This document shows positions 62,501 to 64,000 of a stretch of DNA of 64,000 bases, one piece after another. Numbering within the stretch: position 1 is the stretch's first letter; the number at the start of each line of letters is the position of its first letter. The notes beneath the pieces are model-generated. The model had not been told where the DNA came from, did not search any database, and saw only the letters and a list, made by a program, of their open reading frames with translations. A program made the position numbers and the translations under genes. Source of the DNA: Durusdinium trenchii (Eukaryota > Sar > Dinophyceae > Suessiales > Symbiodiniaceae); NCBI GenBank assembly GCA_963970005.1, contig CAXAMN010021718.1, positions 829,243-893,242 of the forward strand, in the 5' to 3' direction.

Positions 62501-63788
62501 TTGTTTTGGCATGATCGACAGAATCTCGAGTTTCAACTTTTAAGATGTTTTGATCGAATTTTACCTGTAACATGTCGTATATTTTAGATTTATCCCGCTC
62601 ACTTATTCTCAATGACAGGGGAACCTTACACAGGTTTTCCTCCGCACACAGGAACGCAGTACAATTTGATGTTTCTTTGCACTAACCGTTTGCACTATCT
62701 TAGTGCCATGTGCACACTCATCATGAATCGTTTTTTCATACCTCATCATGCATGGCCTCATCCTGCGTCCTTCCGATCGCACGCACGGTGCGAGGAAAGA
62801 TCGTCTTTGGTGATCCTCGAAAGCGAAGGAAGCTGGACCAGGTGCCTGGTCCGCAAGGCTTGCAAAGCAATGGAAAAAAACACCGTGAAAAACAGGTTAA
62901 CTAGAAGCGATGGCCTCCAACCTACTAGCGGTGGGCGATGGCCTATTGTTTCATTTTTGGACCCAACAGAAGTGTGAAGAAGGGAGGACTCAGAGGTGAA
63001 GAAATCATGCTTCTTTGCCCAGCAGCTTTGCGTGGGAAAACATGCATCGGAGTTCGAGTGTTCAACCCGAAAGCTGATCAACTCCGATTTCTTTCCCCCC
63101 AAACCAGGGTGAATGAACTGGCTTCTGCTTGTCACACACCACCTGCGGATTTTCGTGGTTCTTGTTCTCCCCTTGTGGGGTGTGGAGTTGACCTCGTTTT
63201 GGTGTGAAATCCTCAAAGCAAGGGTTGTTCCGGATTGGTATGAGCATCAAGGGTGATTGGACTCTTAGTGCCGCACAAAAAAACCTGCACCGCCACCGCC
63301 CCGTGGCCGGGTTCCGGCGGGTTCGGGATCGAAGGCGACGCACATGGCCATTCTGTGGGCCATTCTGCAGAAGACCCTGGCTTTCATGTTGCAAGGCGGT
63401 GGGTGTGGGGGGCAAGGTGCTGGAAGGGCTGGGAGACTGAGATGAAGACTGGGAGACTGAGATGGAGGGAAGTGATCAGGGAGATCTTGGGGGGTTTTGG
63501 TTGGATTTTCTTCGGAGGTATGACATCCAGACATCCACATTCAACTCACAGATGCCTACAGGCAAAAACCACCTCAAGGGGGGGGAACAGTTCCAAAGAA
63601 CTAAAAACTAAGGGACTGGACACCCATGCCGACTTGCTTGGGTCTTTCCGCCGACCCAAAGACCAGACTTCTCCGAAGCCCCGGAGGGTCGAAGCGTCCG
63701 AGGTCATGGGACGATCGTGTTGGACGTGCCACTCTTGCTGAAGTTCCCGTTGCTCCGACGTCTCTGCCTGTCGGCGGTCTTGGTGGTC
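59510..63788 (+). CDS. coaE: Dephospho-CoA kinase, 6 exons seen, 3' end outside window
   Basis: Catalyses the last step of coenzyme A synthesis, ATP plus dephospho-CoA to CoA. Exons: 59510-59585, 60056-60112, 60950-61027, 62795-62841, 63335-63398 and 63703 to about 63788; all join in frame. Exon 1 has the P-loop (GLTGPIACGKST, residues 6-17). Exon 2 has VVDADKIAHELL, exon 3 FGQEVL and DGAIDREKLG, exon 4 KIVFGDPRKRRKL, exon 5 ATHMAILWAILQ, exon 6 IVLDVPLLL. These are the family blocks in order. The usual Pro after His in block 5 is Met here, and the usual Phe-Glu after the PLL of block 6 is Leu-Lys. Donors: GT, GC, GA, GT, GT; every acceptor is AG|G. The start ATG is the only one fitting the family; the frame is open upstream, so an N-terminal extension is possible. 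The C-terminal part must follow after 64000. Confidence 0.87.
61157..61255 (+). repeat. Repeat shared with 46929-47035
   Basis: Same orientation as the other copy (ACTAGGGGTTC, GGCTAATTCGCTGCTATTT). In intron 3 of coaE. Confidence 0.7.
61290..62230 (-). repeat. Composite repeat, inverted relative to 45600-46470
   Basis: Flanking similarity starts at GCTCTCGTTGTGGT (61292). Minisatellite units (GTGCAGATTTCGTGGCAGG, CACTTTGTGGACCTTGA) run over about 61605-61985 in the orientation opposite to most units at 45960-46230. They are followed by TCTAGA-rich sequence and a CACCATCACCACC run (62055-62215). It lies in intron 3 of coaE. Confidence 0.85.
62901..62943 (+). repeat. Dispersed GCGATGGCCTCCAACCTACTA repeat
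   Basis: One and a half units in intron 4 of coaE, close to the copies at 46821-46905 and 50544-50625. Confidence 0.7.
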
Positions 63789-64000
63789 GTGCTGCTCCTT
63801 GGACATCGTTAAGGACTGTTCGGGTCGATTCGGGCGGTTCGAATTTGGAAGTGGGTGTTTGGCATTGGTTTGAGGGTGAGGTGGGGAGCAAAGCTCTACG
63901 CTCCAAGCACCGGTGCTCGCTCCAAGCACCGTCCGGAATTGCTTCGCATCTTTGGGATGCGAAACCGTGCGGTTAACCAGAGCCATAGCCTTCAAGCTCC

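Overview
This 64-kb window looks like nuclear DNA of a dinoflagellate, most likely a Symbiodiniaceae-type genome. Three things point there. The spliced genes on the right use GT, GC and GA donors with acceptors that are almost always AG|G. Intronless genes on the left start just downstream of a motif matching the 3' half of the dinoflagellate spliced leader (TTTTGGCTCAAG and variants). Exons have G/C-rich third codon positions and sit among long, repeat-laden introns. There are two runs of N (11841-11850 and 33140-33149). I saw no rRNA, tRNA, CRISPR array or bacterial-type operon.

Left part (1-30 kb): a cluster of intronless leucine-rich-repeat genes of the BspA/LRR_5 type. They fall into five subfamilies, called A, B, D, E and F here. 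Open copies are B1 (2030-3223), A (17919-19202), B2 (19369-20601), D (24681-25910), E (26767-27999) and F (28148-29398), all on +. All carry the same N-terminal domain of about 90 residues (possibly ubiquitin-like), then LRR_5 repeats and a W-R-G-x-Y-A-x-x-N-A-F type C-terminal cap. Two further unrecognised families, C (pieces at 4551-5182 and 22505-23698) and P (16973-17877 and 23750-24521), sit just upstream of LRR genes. The order is C-P-D, P-A-B and E-F, with only about 100-230 bp between members. About ten broken LRR copies on both strands (5-16 kb) show inversions, truncations and insertions. B and F copies have long 3' tails with a conserved hairpin around a GT-rich loop, and several tails end in A7-A9. 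The stem sequence differs between copies but pairing is kept. Tail fragments also occur alone, one inside an E pseudogene. Together these point to repeated mRNA-mediated retroposition plus a segmental duplication (1732-4529 and 19118-21885).

Middle part (30-43 kb): mostly non-coding or intronic, with dispersed repeats, several G/C3-rich probable exons of unrecognised genes, and a His-Gly-Ala-Pro repeat protein interrupted by an assembly gap.

Right part (43-64 kb): two recognisable genes on +. First, a PLP-dependent class-V aminotransferase of the isopenicillin-N-epimerase-like type: about 19 small exons from about 43.0 kb to the stop at 56715, about 425 residues, with the PLP lysine in H-K-W at 52449-52457. 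Second, dephospho-CoA kinase (coaE), exons from 59510 to about 63788, running off the window. Between them lie weak exons of an unrecognised gene (57360-58600). Introns of both known genes contain the same composite repeat (a 42-bp minisatellite plus GGTGAT-like repeats) in opposite orientation.
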